Shown here: positions 32,700 through 42,800 of the stretch, in pieces | How the letters are laid out: every line of letters begins with the position of its first letter | Position numbering within the stretch: the first letter of the stretch is position 1 | NCBI RefSeq assembly: GCF_902859735.1 | Contig: NZ_CADIJY010000004.1 | Location: forward strand, 434,001-498,000 | Direction: 5' to 3' | DNA length: 64,000 nucleotides | DNA from: Achromobacter aegrifaciens | Lineage (GTDB): Bacteria; Pseudomonadota; Gammaproteobacteria; Burkholderiales; Burkholderiaceae_B | Made by a program: the position numbers and the translations under genes | Notes under the pieces: model-generated | Databases searched by the model: none | What the model was told of the DNA's origin: nothing | Seen by the model: only the letters and a program-made list of their open reading frames with translations

Positions 32700-35600
32700 T
32701 CAACCTATGGTCATGAGGCTGGCGTTGCCGCCCGCCGCCGCCGTATTGACGCTGACGGAGCGCTCCGCCAACAGGCGCTCCGGCACGTAGCCGGCGCCCG
32801 CCGCGATCGCGTCGGGGGTCAGTCCATGGACCGACAGGATGGCGCCCGGACGCTGCGCGATGCGCTGGTTCAGCGCCTGCAGCGCGTCGCCATCACCCTC
32901 GAACAGCACGGCCTGGTAGTCCGCCTGGTCGACCTCGCCGTCGGCCAGGATGCCCGCCTGTTCCTGCTGGCCGGCGTCCAGCGAGGCCAGCAGCGCCTGC
33001 GCCGCGGGCGTGTCCGCGAACCAGGCGTGGTTGCCGGTCAGCTTGGCGACGGACCACTGCGCCCGCGCCCCGGCCTCGGTGGCGGCCACGCAATACACGG
33101 CGCCGCGCGGCTCGACCACATAGGTATTGGTCTCGCCGGTCGGCCCCGGCAGCGCAATGCGCTGCGGCAGCGCCGCCGCCGCGTCCAGCGCCGGCGGCAG
33201 GCCCGCCGGACGCGTGCCCAGCAGGCGATACATGTAGAGCGGACCGCCGGCCTTGGGGCCGGTACCGGACAAGCCTTCGCCGCCGAAGGGCTGCACGCCC
33301 ACCACCGCGCCCACGATATTGCGGTTGACGTAGACGTTGCCCGCATGGACCTGGCCGGTCACGTGCGCGATGGTCTCGTCGATGCGGGTATGCACGCCGA
33401 AAGTCAGGCCGTAGCCGGTGCCGTTGATGGCATCCAGCAAGGCGTCCAGTTCGTCGCGCTGGTAGCGCACCACGTGCAGCACGGGCCCGAACACTTCGCG
33501 CGTCAGCTCGCTGACGTTGTCGATTTCGATGATGGTCGGCGGCACGAAGGTGCCGTGGCGGCATTCGCCGTTGAGTTCCACCTGGTCCACGCGATGGCCC
33601 GCCGTGCGCATCGTTTCGATGTGCCGCTGGATGCCGTTGCGCGCTTCCGTATCGATCACCGGGCCCACATCCACCGACAGGCGGTCGGGGTTGCCCACGC
33701 TCAGTTCGCGCATCGCGCCGCGCAGCATGGTCAGCACGTGGTCGGCATTGTCTTCCTGCACGCACAGCACGCGCAGCGCCGAACAGCGCTGGCCCGCCGA
33801 GTCGAAGGCGGAGGTCAGCACGTCGAACACGACCTGTTCCGACAGGGCCGAGGAATCCACCACCATGGCGTTCTGGCCGCCCGTCTCGGCGATCAGCGGA
33901 ATGGTATGGCCGGCGTCATCCAGGCGATCCGCCAGCGTGCGCGCGATGATGCGCGCCACGTCGGTGGAGCCGGTGAACATCACGCCGCGCACGCCGGGGC
34001 TTGCGACCAGTTGCGCGCCCACGGTTTCGCCGCGGCCCGGCAGCAGCTGTACGGCGCCGGCAGGCACGCCGGCCGCGCGCAGGATGGCCACGGCTTGCGC
34101 GGCGATCAGCGGCGTCTGTTCGGCGGGCTTGGCCACCACCGTGTTGCCGGCGGCCAGCGCGGCCGCGACCTGGCCGGTGAAGATGGCCAGCGGGAAGTTC
34201 CAGGGGCTGATGCACAGCACCGTGCCCAACGGACGATGCGTGTCGTTGCTGAATTCCGTTTCGGCCTGGTCCGCGTAATAGCGCAGGAAGTCCACGGCCT
34301 CGCGCACCTCGGCGATGGCGTTGGGCAGAGACTTGCCGGCTTCGCGCACGATCAGGCCCAGCAGGGTCTGCATCTGCTCTTCCAGCAGTTGCGCGGCGCG
34401 GCGCAGGCACTGCGCGCGTTCGGCGACCGGCGTGGATTGCCAGATGGGAGCGGCATTGGCGGCGGCGCGCAGCGCGGCCTCGGCCTCGTCTGCCTGCGCT
34501 TCGACCACGTGGCCCACCACGTCGCGCAGATTGGCGGGGTTGCGGACTTCCATGGCGCGCGAGGCGTCCCAGGCGCCGTCGCCCTCGCCCAGCATGGGGC
34601 CGGCGCGCCACGGCATGGCGGCGCTGGCCAGCAGGGCCGCGGACAGCGAACCCAGCCGATGTTCGTTGCTCAGGTCCAGGCCCGCCGAGTTGGCGCGGGC
34701 GCCCTCCTGCGGGTCGCCATAAAGTTCACGCGGCAGCGGAATCTTCTCGTGCGGCGCGCCCAGCGGCGTGATGCGCGCAGCGGCTTCCACCGGGTCGGCC
34801 ACCAGTTGCTCGACCGGAATGCTGTCGTCGCCGATCAGGTTCACGAACGAGGTGTTGGCGCCGTTTTCCAGCAGGCGGCGCACCAGGTAGGCCAGCAGCG
34901 TCTCATGCGTGCCGACCGGCGCGTAGATGCGGCACGGACGGTTGAGCTTGCCCTGCGACAGCGCGCCCACGACTTCGTCGTACAGCGGCTCGCCCATGCC
35001 GTGCAGGCATTGGAATTCGTACTGGCCCGGGTAGTAGTTCTGGCCCGCCAGCTGGTAGATCGCGGACAGGGTGTAGGCATTGTGCGTGGCAAACTGCGGG
35101 AACACCGCTTCCGGCGCGCCCAGCAGCTTGCGGGCGCAGGCCAGGTAGGCCACGTCCGTGTAGACCTTGCGGGTATAGACCGGATAGCCTTCCAGGCCGT
35201 CGACCTGGGCGCGCTTGATCTCGCTGTCCCAGTACGCGCCCTTGACCAGGCGCACCATCACGCGATGGCGGCTGCGGCGGGCCAGGTCGATCACGTAGTC
35301 GATCACGAAGGGAGCCCGCTTCTGGTACGCCTGGATGACGAAGCCTATGCCGTTCCAGCCGTCCAGCTCGGGCTCGAAACAGAGCGCTTCCAGCAAATCC
35401 AGCGAAATTTCCAGCCGGTCGGCTTCCTCGGCGTCGATGTTCAGGCCGATGTCGTAGCTGCGCGCCAGCACGGTCAGCGCCTTCACGCGCGGCAGCAGCT
35501 CGGCCATGACGCGTTCGCGCTGGGCGCGCGAATAACGCGGATGCAGCGCCGACAGCTTGATCGAGATGCCCGGGCCCTCATAGATGCCGCGGCCGGCCGC

Positions 35601-36521
35601 GGCCTTGCCGATGGCGTGGATGGCCTGCTCGTACGAGGCGTAATAGCGGTCGGCGTCCTCGGCCGTGGTCGCGGCCTCGCCCAGCATGTCGTAGGAATAG
35701 CGGAAGCCCCGTGCTTCCATCTTGCGGTTGTTGGCCAGGGCTTCGGAAATGGTCTGGCCCGACACGAACTGTTCGCCCATCATGCGCATGGCCATGTTCA
35801 CGCCCTTGCGCACCAAAGGTTCGCCGCCCTTGCCGATCAGGCGGGTCAGCGCCTTGGACAGCGACTGCTCGCTGCTCACGGCCACCAGCTTGCCGGTGAT
35901 CATCAGCCCCCAGGTGGCGGCGTTGACGAACAGGGATTGCGAGCCGCCCATGTGCGACTTCCAGTCGCCGCGGGCCACCTTGTCGCGGATCAGCGCGTCG
36001 CGCGTGGCGCGGTCGGGAATGCGCAGCAGCGCTTCGGCCAGGCACATCAGCGCCACGCCTTCCTGGCTGGACAGCGAGAACTCCTGGATCAGCCCTTCCA
36101 CCCCGCCGCCGCTGCGCTTGCCGCGCAGCTTCCGGACCAGGTCGGCGGCCATGGCGTGGATCTTTTCCAGATTGGGCATGCGGGCCTGGCCCAACAGCAG
36201 CGGCACGCACTCGGGCTCGGGGCGGCGGTAGGCGGCGGTAATGGCCGCGCGCAGCACCGACTGCGGCTGCACGTCCTGACCGAATTCGTAGAACGGCGGC
36301 GTCGGCGCGGAATGGCCTTCGCCCGCCTCGTCCTCGCCGCCCGCGTCCATGCCCAGGTGCGACATCTCGGCGGGCAGGTGGCCGCGCTCGATCTTGTCCA
36401 GGTAGGAAAGGATCGCTTGCTTGTGCAGCCAGTGCGGCGTGCAGTTGAGCTTTTGCGCGGCGGCCTTCAGCCGGTCGCGGAGCGCGTCGTCGACTTTAAC
36501 GCCTAGGGTCGTGCTGGCCAT
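32700..36521 (-). CDS. putA: Trifunctional PutA: regulator, proline dehydrogenase, P5C dehydrogenase
   Basis: 1273 residues from ATG 36521 (MASTTLGVKVDDALRDRLKAAAQ). Residues 1-47 form a ribbon-helix-helix DNA-binding domain. The proline dehydrogenase barrel follows (GISIKLSALHPRY, RLVKGAYWDSEIKRAQ, EFQCLHGMGEPLYDEV, APVGTHETLLAYLVRRLLENG), then an aldehyde dehydrogenase domain with C913 (SAGQRCSALRV) and IAETGGQNAMVV. A C-terminal tail of about 150 residues completes a long PutA. It oxidises proline to glutamate and should repress its own gene; GTTGCA and a large palindrome lie upstream. The longer frame to 36548 is not needed. Confidence 0.96.
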   Translation of the reverse strand: MASTTLGVKVDDALRDRLKAAAQKLNCTPHWLHKQAILSYLDKIERGHLPAEMSHLGMDAGGEDEAGEGHSAPTPPFYEFGQDVQPQSVLRAAITAAYRRPEPECVPLLLGQARMPNLEKIHAMAADLVRKLRGKRSGGGVEGLIQEFSLSSQEGVALMCLAEALLRIPDRATRDALIRDKVARGDWKSHMGGSQSLFVNAATWGLMITGKLVAVSSEQSLSKALTRLIGKGGEPLVRKGVNMAMRMMGEQFVSGQTISEALANNRKMEARGFRYSYDMLGEAATTAEDADRYYASYEQAIHAIGKAAAGRGIYEGPGISIKLSALHPRYSRAQRERVMAELLPRVKALTVLARSYDIGLNIDAEEADRLEISLDLLEALCFEPELDGWNGIGFVIQAYQKRAPFVIDYVIDLARRSRHRVMVRLVKGAYWDSEIKRAQVDGLEGYPVYTRKVYTDVAYLACARKLLGAPEAVFPQFATHNAYTLSAIYQLAGQNYYPGQYEFQCLHGMGEPLYDEVVGALSQGKLNRPCRIYAPVGTHETLLAYLVRRLLENGANTSFVNLIGDDSIPVEQLVADPVEAAARITPLGAPHEKIPLPRELYGDPQEGARANSAGLDLSNEHRLGSLSAALLASAAMPWRAGPMLGEGDGAWDASRAMEVRNPANLRDVVGHVVEAQADEAEAALRAAANAAPIWQSTPVAERAQCLRRAAQLLEEQMQTLLGLIVREAGKSLPNAIAEVREAVDFLRYYADQAETEFSNDTHRPLGTVLCISPWNFPLAIFTGQVAAALAAGNTVVAKPAEQTPLIAAQAVAILRAAGVPAGAVQLLPGRGETVGAQLVASPGVRGVMFTGSTDVARIIARTLADRLDDAGHTIPLIAETGGQNAMVVDSSALSEQVVFDVLTSAFDSAGQRCSALRVLCVQEDNADHVLTMLRGAMRELSVGNPDRLSVDVGPVIDTEARNGIQRHIETMRTAGHRVDQVELNGECRHGTFVPPTIIEIDNVSELTREVFGPVLHVVRYQRDELDALLDAINGTGYGLTFGVHTRIDETIAHVTGQVHAGNVYVNRNIVGAVVGVQPFGGEGLSGTGPKAGGPLYMYRLLGTRPAGLPPALDAAAALPQRIALPGPTGETNTYVVEPRGAVYCVAATEAGARAQWSVAKLTGNHAWFADTPAAQALLASLDAGQQEQAGILADGEVDQADYQAVLFEGDGDALQALNQRIAQRPGAILSVHGLTPDAIAAGAGYVPERLLAERSVSVNTAAAGGNASLMTIG

Positions 36522-36603
36522 AAGAGATTGCTTCCTGTCGCATGGCAAAGGTAGTACCGGGCCCCGACGGGACCCGGCATGGGTAGGACCGTATGCTAGA
36601 CAG

Positions 36604-36646
36604 GTTGCAACTTGGTTTGCACTATGGTTAACCCTAGGTTAACCAT
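36604..36646 (-). promoter_or_regulatory. putA operator region: GTTGCA site and 23-bp palindrome
   Basis: GTTGCA (36604-36609) is the core site bound by the PutA ribbon-helix-helix domain in enterics. At 36624-36646, ATGGTTAACC-CTA-GGTTAACCAT is a perfect 10-bp inverted repeat with a 3-bp centre, likely a second operator for PutA or a proline-responsive regulator. Confidence 0.6.
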
Positions 36647-36678
36647 TTGAGATCAGGCGGAATTTTGGCCCAGGGCTA

Positions 36679-37398
36679 TCAATCCTTGAGCGCCGCGCAG
36701 CCCAGCATCTGCACCGAGGCCGATCCCGCCGGGGTCTGCCCCCGTATGGCCGAGGCCATGGCGCCGGCCAGACTGACCACTGCGCGCTGCTGGGCAGCGA
36801 TCATGGCGGGCACGCCCTCTTCCGCCACCGGTTCCGTCACCACGCTGCGGCACAGCAGGCCGGAACCCTTCATGTTGACCGGCCGCACGCGCCAGGTCGC
36901 ATCCAGCTGGGCCATGCGACCCGGCTCCAGCTCGAAACGCTGTACGTCGGTCTGCACCCGCCAGACCGCAGCGCCGGGGCCTGGCTTGACCAGTTGCACA
37001 TCCAGCGCGCCCAGTTCCCGCTTCAGCGCGTCCGACAGCGCGCCCCGCAACTCGTCGCCCAGCGGTGAGCTCCAACGCTCGGAATACAACGCGGACAGAC
37101 TGCCTTCGCCGGTGCGCACCATCAGCTGGGGCTGATCCGCCTGCGTCGAGATATTGACCGGTTGCACCTCGATCAGGAAGCTGGCCGGCGCCACCGCACC
37201 GCCCGGAGCCTGGGCCGCCGGCGACTGCAAGGTGTGATAGTGCACGGGCGAGGACGCCCCGCAGCCGGCCAGCGCCGCCGACAAGGCCAGCAAGGACAGG
37301 ACCGGGCGCAGACGGGGCGTCAGCCTGCCCGCGCATCGGGGCTGCTCGGAACTCGGGGCCGCCTGGCGGGCGTGGGGGGACGGGCGTCTATTCATCAT
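36679..37398 (-). CDS. pqiC: PqiC-type outer-membrane lipoprotein
   Basis: 239 residues with a long basic N-terminus and a lipobox ending LSAALAGC, so a lipoprotein of the ABC-type-transport-auxiliary (PqiC/YmbA) family. Motifs VHYHTLQSP, FLIEVQPVNIS, YSERWSSPLGDELRGALSDALKRELG and WRVQTDVQRFELEPGRMAQLDATWRV are typical. In the Pqi system it sits in the outer membrane and receives the PqiB tube. ATG is 5 bases after the pqiB stop. Confidence 0.87.
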   Translation of the reverse strand: MMNRRPSPHARQAAPSSEQPRCAGRLTPRLRPVLSLLALSAALAGCGASSPVHYHTLQSPAAQAPGGAVAPASFLIEVQPVNISTQADQPQLMVRTGEGSLSALYSERWSSPLGDELRGALSDALKRELGALDVQLVKPGPGAAVWRVQTDVQRFELEPGRMAQLDATWRVRPVNMKGSGLLCRSVVTEPVAEEGVPAMIAAQQRAVVSLAGAMASAIRGQTPAGSASVQMLGCAALKD

Positions 37399-37403
37399 GG
37401 GAT

Positions 37404-39068
37404 TCAGTTCCTGACAGGACCGGCGCCGGGGATCGGGTCTGGGCCGCGGCCGCGCAACAAGGCCTCGGGATTGGCTTGCAGGAAATCGGCCAGGGCGCGC
37501 AGCGAACGGGCCGCGCGGCCCAGCTCCTGCATCGCCTTTTCCGTATTGACCGGCAAGGAAGCATCGGATGCCAGCAGCGCGTTGACCTGCGCCATGGACT
37601 CCTTGGCCTGCTTGAGCATGTTCTGCGCTTCAGGCGCGACCTGCTTGTCCAGGCGGTTCATCAGCTTGGAGGTGCTGGCCAAGGTGGTGCGCAGGTCCTC
37701 GCCGATCTTGTCGAACGGAATCTTCTCGATCTTGGCGACGATGTTGCTGATCTGCTGCTGCAACTGATCCAGGTTGCCTGGCACCGTCGGGATCAGCGCC
37801 GGATCCGAGGGTTTGAATTCAACCGGCTTGGCGTTCGGGAAGTCGTCCAGCGCCACGTACAGCTGGCCGGTCAGCAGGTTGGCGGTGCGCAGCTGCGCGC
37901 GCAGGCCGTGCTTGATCATGCCGCCCAACAAGCGGTTGCCGGCAACGTCGCCGTCCTTGGTGGCGCGATCGCGCACTTCGTCGAACACGCGGCCCAGGCG
38001 TTCCGGATACAGGGTTGCATCCACCATCGAGTAGAAACGCTTGGCGACCGGATCGAAGTCCATGTTGATCTGCGTGACGTTGCCCAGCGTGATGCCGCTG
38101 AAGTCGATCGGCGCGCCCACCGTCAGGCCGCGGATCGACTGGTCAAAGCGCATGCGGATCGGGAAGGCCTCGCCGTCCGGATTGGCCTTGGCTGCGGCCT
38201 CGGTCGCGTACAGGTCAAATTGCGCGTCGGCCTGCGCCTGCTTGCCGGCATCGCGCGCGCTGATGACCGGCTCGAAGGCCACGCCGCCCACCGCCATCGA
38301 CACCAGCGATTGCGTGCGCACCTTGAGGCCGTCCGCATTGACGCTGAAGTCGACGCCGCTGGCATTCCAGAAGCGCGTGCCCTGGGTCACGAACTTGTCG
38401 TTGGGCGCGTCCACGAACACCTCGACGTTCACGGCCTTGCCGGTTTCATCCAGCGCGTAGCCGATCACGCGGCCCACGTTGATGCGGCGGAAGTACACGG
38501 GAGAACCGATATCCAGGGAGCCCAGGTCGGACGCCTTGAGCTTGAAGCGCTTGCCGGCGCGGTCATGCGTGACCGCGGGCGGCACTTCCAGCCCTTCGAA
38601 ATGCAGTTTGGTGGCCTTCTTGGAACTGTCCTTGCCTTCGGCCGCGTCCACGCCGATATAGGCGCCCGACAACAGCGTGCCCAGGCCGGACACGCCGCTC
38701 ACGTCCAGACGCGGGCGCACCACCCAGAAGTTGGTGCCTTCGCGCGCCAGATCGGAAACATCCTTGGACAGTTCGGCCTGCACCACCACCTTGGTGCGGT
38801 CTTCGTTGAAGCCGATCGACTTCACGGTGCCGATGTTGACGTCCTTGTAGCGCAGCTGGGTCTTGCCGACTTCCAGCCCTTCTGCGGTATTGAACGAAAT
38901 GGAGATGTCGGGCCCCGCCTGCATCCAGGTTCGCACGACCAGCGACAAGCCCATCAGGGCCGCCACGATGGGCACCAGCCAGATCCATGAAATCCGGCTC
39001 TTCTTCTTGCGCGAGATCGCGGGTGACGCAAACTTCTCTTCACCGGATCCGGGTGCTTGCTCGGACAT
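37404..39068 (-). CDS. pqiB: PqiB-type MCE protein (intermembrane lipid transport)
   Basis: 554 residues. One N-terminal membrane anchor (WIWLVPIVAALMGLSLVVRTW, about 28-48), then three MCE/MlaD domains (about 50-150, 165-265, 300-370) and a C-terminal coiled coil (about 440-515, DQLQQQISNIVAKIEK onwards). PqiB hexamers form a syringe-like tunnel across the periplasm thought to carry lipids. Lies 39 bp after pqiA and 5 bp before pqiC. Confidence 0.92.
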   Translation of the reverse strand: MSEQAPGSGEEKFASPAISRKKKSRISWIWLVPIVAALMGLSLVVRTWMQAGPDISISFNTAEGLEVGKTQLRYKDVNIGTVKSIGFNEDRTKVVVQAELSKDVSDLAREGTNFWVVRPRLDVSGVSGLGTLLSGAYIGVDAAEGKDSSKKATKLHFEGLEVPPAVTHDRAGKRFKLKASDLGSLDIGSPVYFRRINVGRVIGYALDETGKAVNVEVFVDAPNDKFVTQGTRFWNASGVDFSVNADGLKVRTQSLVSMAVGGVAFEPVISARDAGKQAQADAQFDLYATEAAAKANPDGEAFPIRMRFDQSIRGLTVGAPIDFSGITLGNVTQINMDFDPVAKRFYSMVDATLYPERLGRVFDEVRDRATKDGDVAGNRLLGGMIKHGLRAQLRTANLLTGQLYVALDDFPNAKPVEFKPSDPALIPTVPGNLDQLQQQISNIVAKIEKIPFDKIGEDLRTTLASTSKLMNRLDKQVAPEAQNMLKQAKESMAQVNALLASDASLPVNTEKAMQELGRAARSLRALADFLQANPEALLRGRGPDPIPGAGPVRN

Positions 39069-39107
39069 CTACTCTTCCTTGTTCGTGGACGGAAGCCGCG
39101 GCGCTTC

Positions 39108-40424
39108 CTAGCCCATTTCCTTGCCGGCGAGAGACGCCGGCTGGCGCCCGCCTCCCACTGGCGGCGATTCTATTTCACTTTGTCCTTCCAGATCCCAACT
39201 GCGGCGCAGGTCGAAACTCATGGCCGACAACATGGTCAGGATCACTGTCAGCCCGAACGCCGCCGCACCCGCGCCGGCGCTGATTTCCATCAAGCCCTGG
39301 AAATCCGCCAACGCCGCCAGCAATATAACGACAAAAACATCCAGCATCGACCATTGGCCGATGAACTCGACCATTTGATACAGGCGCGTGCGCGGACGCA
39401 GGTTGGTGGTGCTGCGCCATTGTTCCGTCAACAGCAACAGCATGAGCGCCAGCAGCTTGGTCAACGGCACCGCCACGCTGGCAATGAAGACGATCAGCGC
39501 GATATCCCAGGAACCCATTTCCCAGAGTTCGACCACGCCGCCCAGAATGGTGTGGGCGCTGTCCCCCAGCACCGACCTGACCTGCATCACTGGTAGCACG
39601 TTGGCGGGGATGTAGAACACCACGGCCGCCAGCAACAGCGCCCAGGTGCGCGCCAGATGATCGGGCTTGCGGAAATGCACCAGGGCGTCGCAACGCACAC
39701 AGTGGTGGTGCTCTTCCGGATCGGCCGCGCGGGGCAACGCCTGCACCTGGCCACAGACATGGCATCCGGTCAGAACCGTGTCCGGCGCAGCCTGGGGGAT
39801 ATGCACCGGCACCACACCCACGCTCTCGGCGTAGCGCCACAGCACATGCGGCGACAGCCGCCCCAGCATCGTCAACAGGATGGTCAGGATGCCGAACGCC
39901 GCCAACCCGATACCCGGAGTCACGGCGGCCATGCCCGCCAGCTTCACCACCGCCACCAGCACGCCCAGGAGGAACACCGGAACCATGCACCAGGGCCGCA
40001 GAATGCCCAACAAACGCATCGCAGTACGAAAGCCCAGGGGTTCCCGGCCGCGCGACAGCGGCCCCAACACCCACAGCAACACCGACAGCTGCAGCATCGG
40101 CAGCGCAAAGCCGGCCATGCCGGTCATGATGGCGACGACCCAATGGTCCTGGCGCCAGGTGATGGCAATAGCGTCCAGCAAGGATGCCTGCTGCACCATG
40201 CCCTGCACGGACATGGAAGCGACGGGATAGGCATTGGCCACCCCGAACACGATCAGGGCGGAAATGGCGAGCGCCAGCCAATTGGACAAAGTAAGCCCGC
40301 TGTAACGCCACAGAGTGGCGCCGCAGCGGGCGCAATTGGCGGTCTCTCCAGGTTCAAGCTGATGCCGGCGATAGATGCTCGCGCAGTGTTCGCACTCGAT
40401 CAGCGGCTGGCGGTCCGCGGTCAT
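39108..40424 (-). CDS. pqiA: PqiA-type integral membrane protein
   Basis: 438 residues made of two homologous halves, each opening with a zinc-ribbon CxxC pair: CEHC...CARC near the N-terminus and CHVC...CVRC near 220-245. About eight membrane spans. ANAYPVASMSVQGM and ANVLPVMQVRSVLGD are the repeated PqiA motif. Inner-membrane partner of PqiB. The start is only 8 bp after the clpA stop, so it is probably cotranscribed with clpA. Confidence 0.92.
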   Translation of the reverse strand: MTADRQPLIECEHCASIYRRHQLEPGETANCARCGATLWRYSGLTLSNWLALAISALIVFGVANAYPVASMSVQGMVQQASLLDAIAITWRQDHWVVAIMTGMAGFALPMLQLSVLLWVLGPLSRGREPLGFRTAMRLLGILRPWCMVPVFLLGVLVAVVKLAGMAAVTPGIGLAAFGILTILLTMLGRLSPHVLWRYAESVGVVPVHIPQAAPDTVLTGCHVCGQVQALPRAADPEEHHHCVRCDALVHFRKPDHLARTWALLLAAVVFYIPANVLPVMQVRSVLGDSAHTILGGVVELWEMGSWDIALIVFIASVAVPLTKLLALMLLLLTEQWRSTTNLRPRTRLYQMVEFIGQWSMLDVFVVILLAALADFQGLMEISAGAGAAAFGLTVILTMLSAMSFDLRRSWDLEGQSEIESPPVGGGRQPASLAGKEMG

Positions 40425-40432
40425 TGAGAGCC

Positions 40433-42745
40433 TTAATCGACCAGTTCGACTTCCTGCTTGTCAGGCGCATCCGACGAGGGCGGCTTGCCGTTCTCGTCGA
40501 AGTCCAGCTTGACCTTGCCCTCCTCGTCCAGGTCGACCGTAACCGTGCCGCCATCGACCAGCTTGCCGAACAGCAGCTCGTCGGCCAGCGCGCGGCGGAT
40601 GGTGTCCTGGATGAGACGCTGCATGGGGCGTGCGCCCATGAGCGGATCGAACCCTTCCTTGGCGAGATGCTCGCGCAGCCCCGTGGTGAAGATGGCTTCC
40701 ACGCGACGCTCGTGCAGTTGGTCTTCCAGCTGCATGAGGAACTTGTCCACCACGCGCAGGATGATTTCGCGGTCCAGCGGCGCGAACGGGATGATCGCGT
40801 CCAGGCGGTTGCGGAACTCGGGCGTGAACATGCGGCGGATTTCCGCCATTTCGTCGCCCACCACGCGCGAATTCGCGAAGCCGATCGACGGACGGTTCAA
40901 GGTTTCAGCGCCCGCGTTGGTCGTCATGATGAGGATGACGTTGCGGAAGTCCGCCTTGCGGCCGTTGTTGTCGGTCAGCGTGCCGTGGTCCATGACCTGC
41001 AGCAGGATGTTGAACACATCCGGGTGCGCCTTTTCGATTTCATCGAGCAGCAGCACGCAGTGCGGCTGCTTGGTGATGGCCTCGGTCAACAGGCCGCCCT
41101 GGTCGAAACCGACGTAGCCCGGAGGCGCGCCGATCAGGCGCGACACCGCATGCCGCTCCATGTATTCGGACATGTCGAAACGCAGCAGCTCCACGCCCAG
41201 CGTGAACGCCAACTGGCGCGCGACCTCGGTCTTGCCCACGCCGGTGGGGCCGGAGAACAGGAAGGCGCCGATCGGCTTTTCCGGCTTGCCCAGGCCCGAG
41301 CGCGCCATCTTGATGGCGGCGGACAGGGCTTCGATGGCGTTGTCCTGGCCGAAGACCACGGTCTTCAGGTCGCGGTCCAGCGTCGCGAGCTTGCTGCGGT
41401 CGTCGTTGGAGACGGACTGCGGCGGGATGCGCGCGATCTTGGACACGATGTTCTCGATGTCCACCTTGCCGATCACCTTCTTTTGGCGCGAACGCGGCAA
41501 CAGGCGCTGCGCGGCGCCGGCCTCGTCGATCACGTCGATGGCCTTGTCCGGCAGATGGCGGTCATTGATGAAACGCGCCGACAGTTCGGCCGCGGCCGAC
41601 AGGGCGGCGGACGAGTAGCGCACGCTGTGATGCTCTTCGAAGCGGCTCTTCAGGCCGCGCAGGATCTGCACGGTCTGTTCGACGCTGGGCTCGGCCACGT
41701 CGATCTTCTGGAAGCGGCGCGACAGCGCGTGGTCTTTTTCAAAGACGCCGCGGTATTCGGTGTAGGTGGTCGCGCCGATGCACTTGAGCTGCCCGGAAGA
41801 CAAGGCGGGCTTCAAGAGGTTGGACGCGTCCAGCGTGCCGCCCGAAGCCGAACCGGCGCCGATCAGCGTATGGATTTCGTCGATGAACAGGATGGCGTCG
41901 GGGTTGCCGCGGATCTGCTTGAGCACGCCCTTCAGGCGCTGCTCGAAATCGCCCCGGTACTTGGTGCCCGCCAGCAAGGCGCCCATGTCCAGCGAAAAGA
42001 CCTGGGCGGCCTGCAGGATTTCGGGCACTTCGCCGCGCGTGATGCGCCAGGCCAGGCCTTCGGCGATCGCGGTCTTGCCCACGCCGGCCTCGCCGACCAG
42101 CAGCGGGTTGTTCTTGCGGCGGCGGCACAGCACCTGGATCACGCGTTCGACTTCGTGCTCGCGCCCGATGAGGGGATCGATGCGGCCCGCCAGCGCGGCG
42201 GCGTTCAGGTCGGTGGCGTACTGGTCCAGCGGCGACTGGCGCGATTCGCCCTGCTCTTCACCATTGGTCTGCTGCTCTTTCTGCACGGCGGCGGACTCCA
42301 CCTGGGGCTGTTTGGTAATGCCATGCGACAGAAAATTGACGACGTCCAGCCGCGTCACGCCCTGCTGTTGCAGGTAGTACACAGCGTGCGAATCCTTTTC
42401 GCCGAAAATGGCCACGAGCACATTGGCGCCGGTAACCGGCTTCTTGCCGGTGCCTCCCGCGGATACGTGCATGATGGCGCGCTGGATCACGCGCTGGAAT
42501 CCCAGCGTGGGCTGCGTGTCGACCTCGGCGCCGCTCGGGATCACCGGGGTGTTCTCCGAGACGAACTGGCGCAGATTGCGGCGCAGGTCGTCCAGGTTCG
42601 CGGCGCAGGCGCGCAGCACTTCAACGGCCGAAGCGTTGTCGAGCAACGCGAGCAGCAGATGCTCGACGGTAATAAATTCATGCCGGGCCGAACGGGCCTC
42701 GACGAAAGCCATATGCAGGCTGACTTCAAGCTCTTGAGAAATCAC
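40433..42745 (-). CDS. clpA: ClpA, ATPase subunit of the ClpAP protease
   Basis: 770 residues from a GTG at 42745 with GGAGG four bases upstream; this gives the known ClpA opening (M)ISQELEVSLHMAFVEAR. An ATG twelve codons earlier precedes that ribosome site. Domains: N-terminal Clp repeat (about 1-145), AAA1 with GEAGVGKTAIAEGL, AAA2 with GPTGVGKTEVARQL, and the C-terminal D2-small domain. Unfolds substrates and feeds ClpP; ClpS adapts N-end-rule substrates. clpS is 7.6 kb away rather than adjacent. Confidence 0.96.
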   Translation of the reverse strand: MISQELEVSLHMAFVEARSARHEFITVEHLLLALLDNASAVEVLRACAANLDDLRRNLRQFVSENTPVIPSGAEVDTQPTLGFQRVIQRAIMHVSAGGTGKKPVTGANVLVAIFGEKDSHAVYYLQQQGVTRLDVVNFLSHGITKQPQVESAAVQKEQQTNGEEQGESRQSPLDQYATDLNAAALAGRIDPLIGREHEVERVIQVLCRRRKNNPLLVGEAGVGKTAIAEGLAWRITRGEVPEILQAAQVFSLDMGALLAGTKYRGDFEQRLKGVLKQIRGNPDAILFIDEIHTLIGAGSASGGTLDASNLLKPALSSGQLKCIGATTYTEYRGVFEKDHALSRRFQKIDVAEPSVEQTVQILRGLKSRFEEHHSVRYSSAALSAAAELSARFINDRHLPDKAIDVIDEAGAAQRLLPRSRQKKVIGKVDIENIVSKIARIPPQSVSNDDRSKLATLDRDLKTVVFGQDNAIEALSAAIKMARSGLGKPEKPIGAFLFSGPTGVGKTEVARQLAFTLGVELLRFDMSEYMERHAVSRLIGAPPGYVGFDQGGLLTEAITKQPHCVLLLDEIEKAHPDVFNILLQVMDHGTLTDNNGRKADFRNVILIMTTNAGAETLNRPSIGFANSRVVGDEMAEIRRMFTPEFRNRLDAIIPFAPLDREIILRVVDKFLMQLEDQLHERRVEAIFTTGLREHLAKEGFDPLMGARPMQRLIQDTIRRALADELLFGKLVDGGTVTVDLDEEGKVKLDFDENGKPPSSDAPDKQEVELVD

Positions 42746-42800
42746 GCTTCCTCCGTAACGCATCGAAGCGGGCAAATACACGATTCATATTCTATGCCGA

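Noticed and set aside
32616-36506. 1296-codon open frame antisense to putA
   Set aside because: Same cause; composition is Arg/Gly/His-rich with no domain, while putA is fully recognisable.
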